The notes beneath the pieces are model-generated. The model ran no database searches and had not been told where the DNA came from. It saw only the letters and a program-made list of their open reading frames with translations. Of a stretch of 20,078 bases of DNA, positions 18,525 through 20,078 are shown one piece after another; position 1 is the first letter of the stretch; each line of letters opens with the position of its first letter. A program made the translations under genes and the position numbers. The DNA is from Conidiobolus incongruus B7586. Its lineage: Eukaryota; Entomophthoromycota; Entomophthoromycetes; Entomophthorales; Conidiobolaceae. The stretch spans positions 1 to 20,078 of the forward strand of contig JNEM01010816.1 of NCBI GenBank assembly GCA_000697335.1, in the 5' to 3' direction.

Positions 18525-18732
18525 TTCATACCAAAAGCTTATTTCCATCTAAAAAAATTAGTATATACGAATTCGCTTCATGATACGAATTTAATCCATG
18601 TCTGAAATTTCGATAACATAGTTATCGCTGGCATTATTTCCTTCCTTCTTTCCTTCGTATTATAACTTAATGAGCTAGTCTCTATATGTAAAAATTATAA
18701 AGTTTTATAAATATACCACTATAAGAAATAAA
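18525..18732 (+). promoter_or_regulatory. 3' UTR of gene copy 4 with hairpins and C/U tract
   Basis: Two short hairpins are possible: AATTCG (18570-18575) with CGAATT (18586-18591), and a perfect 7-bp CGATAAC (18611-18617) with GTTATCG (18621-18627) on a 3-nt loop. The pyrimidine tract TTTCCTTCCTTCTTTCCTTCG lies at 18637-18657. After it, CGTATTATAACTT stands where copy 3 has CGTATTGTAAATA, so the UGUANAUA motif is lost at the aligned place. TGTAAAAA at 18687-18694 is one base off. Confidence 0.55.
18727..18732 (+). terminator. Probable polyadenylation signal, copy 4
   Basis: AATAAA lies 203 bp after the stop. It is supported mainly by its similar position in the other copies. Confidence 0.45.
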
Positions 18733-18739
18733 TTATTAA

Positions 18740-19380
18740 TTAATTCAGTACTTTCAATGATTAACCATTCATTTCTTTTTTTCCTTAGTTAATTAAAGAA
18801 TAAGAATTATCCAATTTAAAAATTGTAACTATAAAAAATTAATTAGAATCCAAATTAATTTATTAGTTATTGAATTGAGGGAAATTTTATTTAAATTAAT
18901 CTTCACCCAAATATTTTTGTTAAGATACTGAACAATTTTTATCCAAGTGAATTATTAACAAATTAATATTATTTTGATTATTTTTATTTTATAATTTGAT
19001 ATTATTATTATTATTTTAATTATCAAATACTTAATTTATTTTTATCATTTATATCAATATAAATTTTTCATTTAGTTTTTTTTAAAATAAATATTATATT
19101 ACTTTAAAATAATTCCAAGTTTTTACTTTATTATAAATAAATTGAAAAAAAATATTAGAATAATAATAATAATAATAATAATTTTTATTATATTACAAAA
19201 CCAACAATTCAGTTTGGATATATATTATTTTGTGAAAAGAATATATATGAATATATTTTATAAAAATATATATTAAACTTTATATTTCACCAACTTGACA
19301 CATTCAAGGTATAGATTACAAAATATCCTATTTGTTTATAATATATTTTAATTCTCTAAAGTTCACATATTATACTCTAG
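18740..19380. other. A+T-rich low-complexity flank after copy 4
   Basis: No gene is seen. It includes an (AAT)n run at about 19159-19183 and several long T and A runs. Confidence 0.55.
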
Positions 19381-19640
19381 TTTCCTCTATAGGTATTATG
19401 GATGGTGTAAGGTAAGAGGCAATGGCTGATGCTGTTACCTAAGAGTAGTTAAATATATTTGAGGATTTATTGGATAAAGTGGTGTTTGGAATAAGCCATT
19501 GGATTTAGTCATTAAGACTGATCAATATTACAAGTATTGCAGGTAATGGTCAATCAAGGTAAAGCCTCCTTATAGAACAAAAGCCCGAGGTTAGAAATAG
19601 TGTCAAGGGTAGCACTATGGGATCTCACAATACTTTTATA
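19381..19640. other. Island of higher complexity and G+C, unidentified
   Basis: About 260 bp stand out from the surroundings by higher G+C and a purine-rich + strand (GGATGGTGTAAGG, GGATAAAGTGGTGTTTGG, AAGCCCGAGGTTAG, CAAGGGTAGCACTATGGG). No frame runs through it. A hairpin with an AGGTAA (19410-19415) and TTACCT (19435-19440) stem plus a GCA/TGC inner stem is possible. I see no tRNA-type A and B boxes, so a tRNA-derived SINE is not supported. It may be a fragment of a repeat, an unrecognised non-coding RNA gene or a decayed exon. Confidence 0.4.
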
Positions 19641-20078
19641 TGAAAGTACCTATTGAAATTTGAAATTTCTAGTTTTTAACCAGATATTAGCGATAATAAA
19701 AATATTAAAATAATCTCATCATTTATGCAAAAATTAATATTTATTTTAAAAATATTTTTTATATAATGAAAATTATAAAAAAATTTATTTCTAAAATAAA
19801 TTCTTTATAGATAGAATAATCATTATTAATATTTATTTTTAGATTTTTAATATAAAATTATTTATAATTAATTATAAATAAATGCTTAATTGTTTGTTAT
19901 AATAATATCAAACTTTTTAATATTTTTATTTTAAAAATTTATTATTTAAAAAACTTAATTTTTGTTTTTAAATTTAAATAATTTGATTAATAATTAAAAA
20001 AATTTATATATAATATAATAAGAAATAATATTTAAATATATATATTGAAATATAATTAATAAATATAAATATAAATAT
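19641..20078. other. A+T-rich right flank, no gene seen
   Basis: The stretch is almost only A and T with no feature I can name. The next array member, if the spacing continues, would start about 2.5 kb beyond the window. Confidence 0.55.

Noticed and set aside
19381-19640. tRNA-derived SINE or tRNA gene
   Set aside because: No convincing A box and B box pair and no cloverleaf could be drawn.

Overview
This window is a very A+T-rich stretch of nuclear eukaryotic DNA, roughly four fifths A+T by eye and higher between genes. It carries four intact, intronless copies of one small gene family in a head-to-tail tandem array. All four are on the + strand, start at 4661, 9129, 13842 and 18156, and repeat every 4.3 to 4.7 kb. 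The eukaryotic signs are TATA boxes, inverted CCAAT boxes, AATAAA-type polyadenylation signals, 3' UTR elements and two mariner-type transposons. The organism cannot be named from this sequence. An A+T-rich early-diverging fungus, a protist or an A+T-rich invertebrate would all fit, and the mariner relics mildly favour an invertebrate.

Each gene encodes a 117-122 residue soluble protein of no family I recognise. Its parts are an N-terminal helix-like segment, an invariant QMRRRGS motif (a textbook RRxS site for a basophilic kinase such as PKA) opening a Ser/Thr-rich stretch, an ALYQKGF...RQ.DS.E.FD acidic segment, and an almost invariant C-terminus MPTL(K/R)LTLTPE(x)LR. Hand alignment gives about 75% identity for copies 1 and 2 and about 79% for copies 2 and 3.

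The repeated unit is much more than the coding part. Every copy has TATAAAA(G/A) 68-70 bp before the ATG and ATTGGT(C/T) 50-66 bp before the TATA box. Copies 2, 3 and 4 share a block of about 85 bp that starts 1077-1089 bp before the ATG. Copies 2 and 3 share an identical 16-mer about 1.3 kb before it. All four have a short 3' UTR with a hairpin, a C/U-rich tract and an AATAAA signal, and three of the four carry exact UGUANAUA (Pumilio/PUF-type) sites. This suggests a co-regulated family with both transcriptional and post-transcriptional control held by selection.

Layout: 1-327 A+T-rich flank; 328-1652 decayed mariner copy A (minus strand); 1655-3580 A+T-rich spacer; 3581-5200 copy 1 with its upstream region and 3' UTR; 5200-7650 spacer with one foldback structure at 5275-5350; 7650-9680 copy 2 unit; 9828-11137 decayed mariner copy B (minus strand); 11140-12350 spacer; 12350-14350 copy 3 unit; 14350-16850 spacer; 16850-18735 copy 4 unit; 18740-20078 A+T-rich flank with one island of higher complexity at about 19381-19640. 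I see no tRNA, rRNA, CRISPR or bacterial features.
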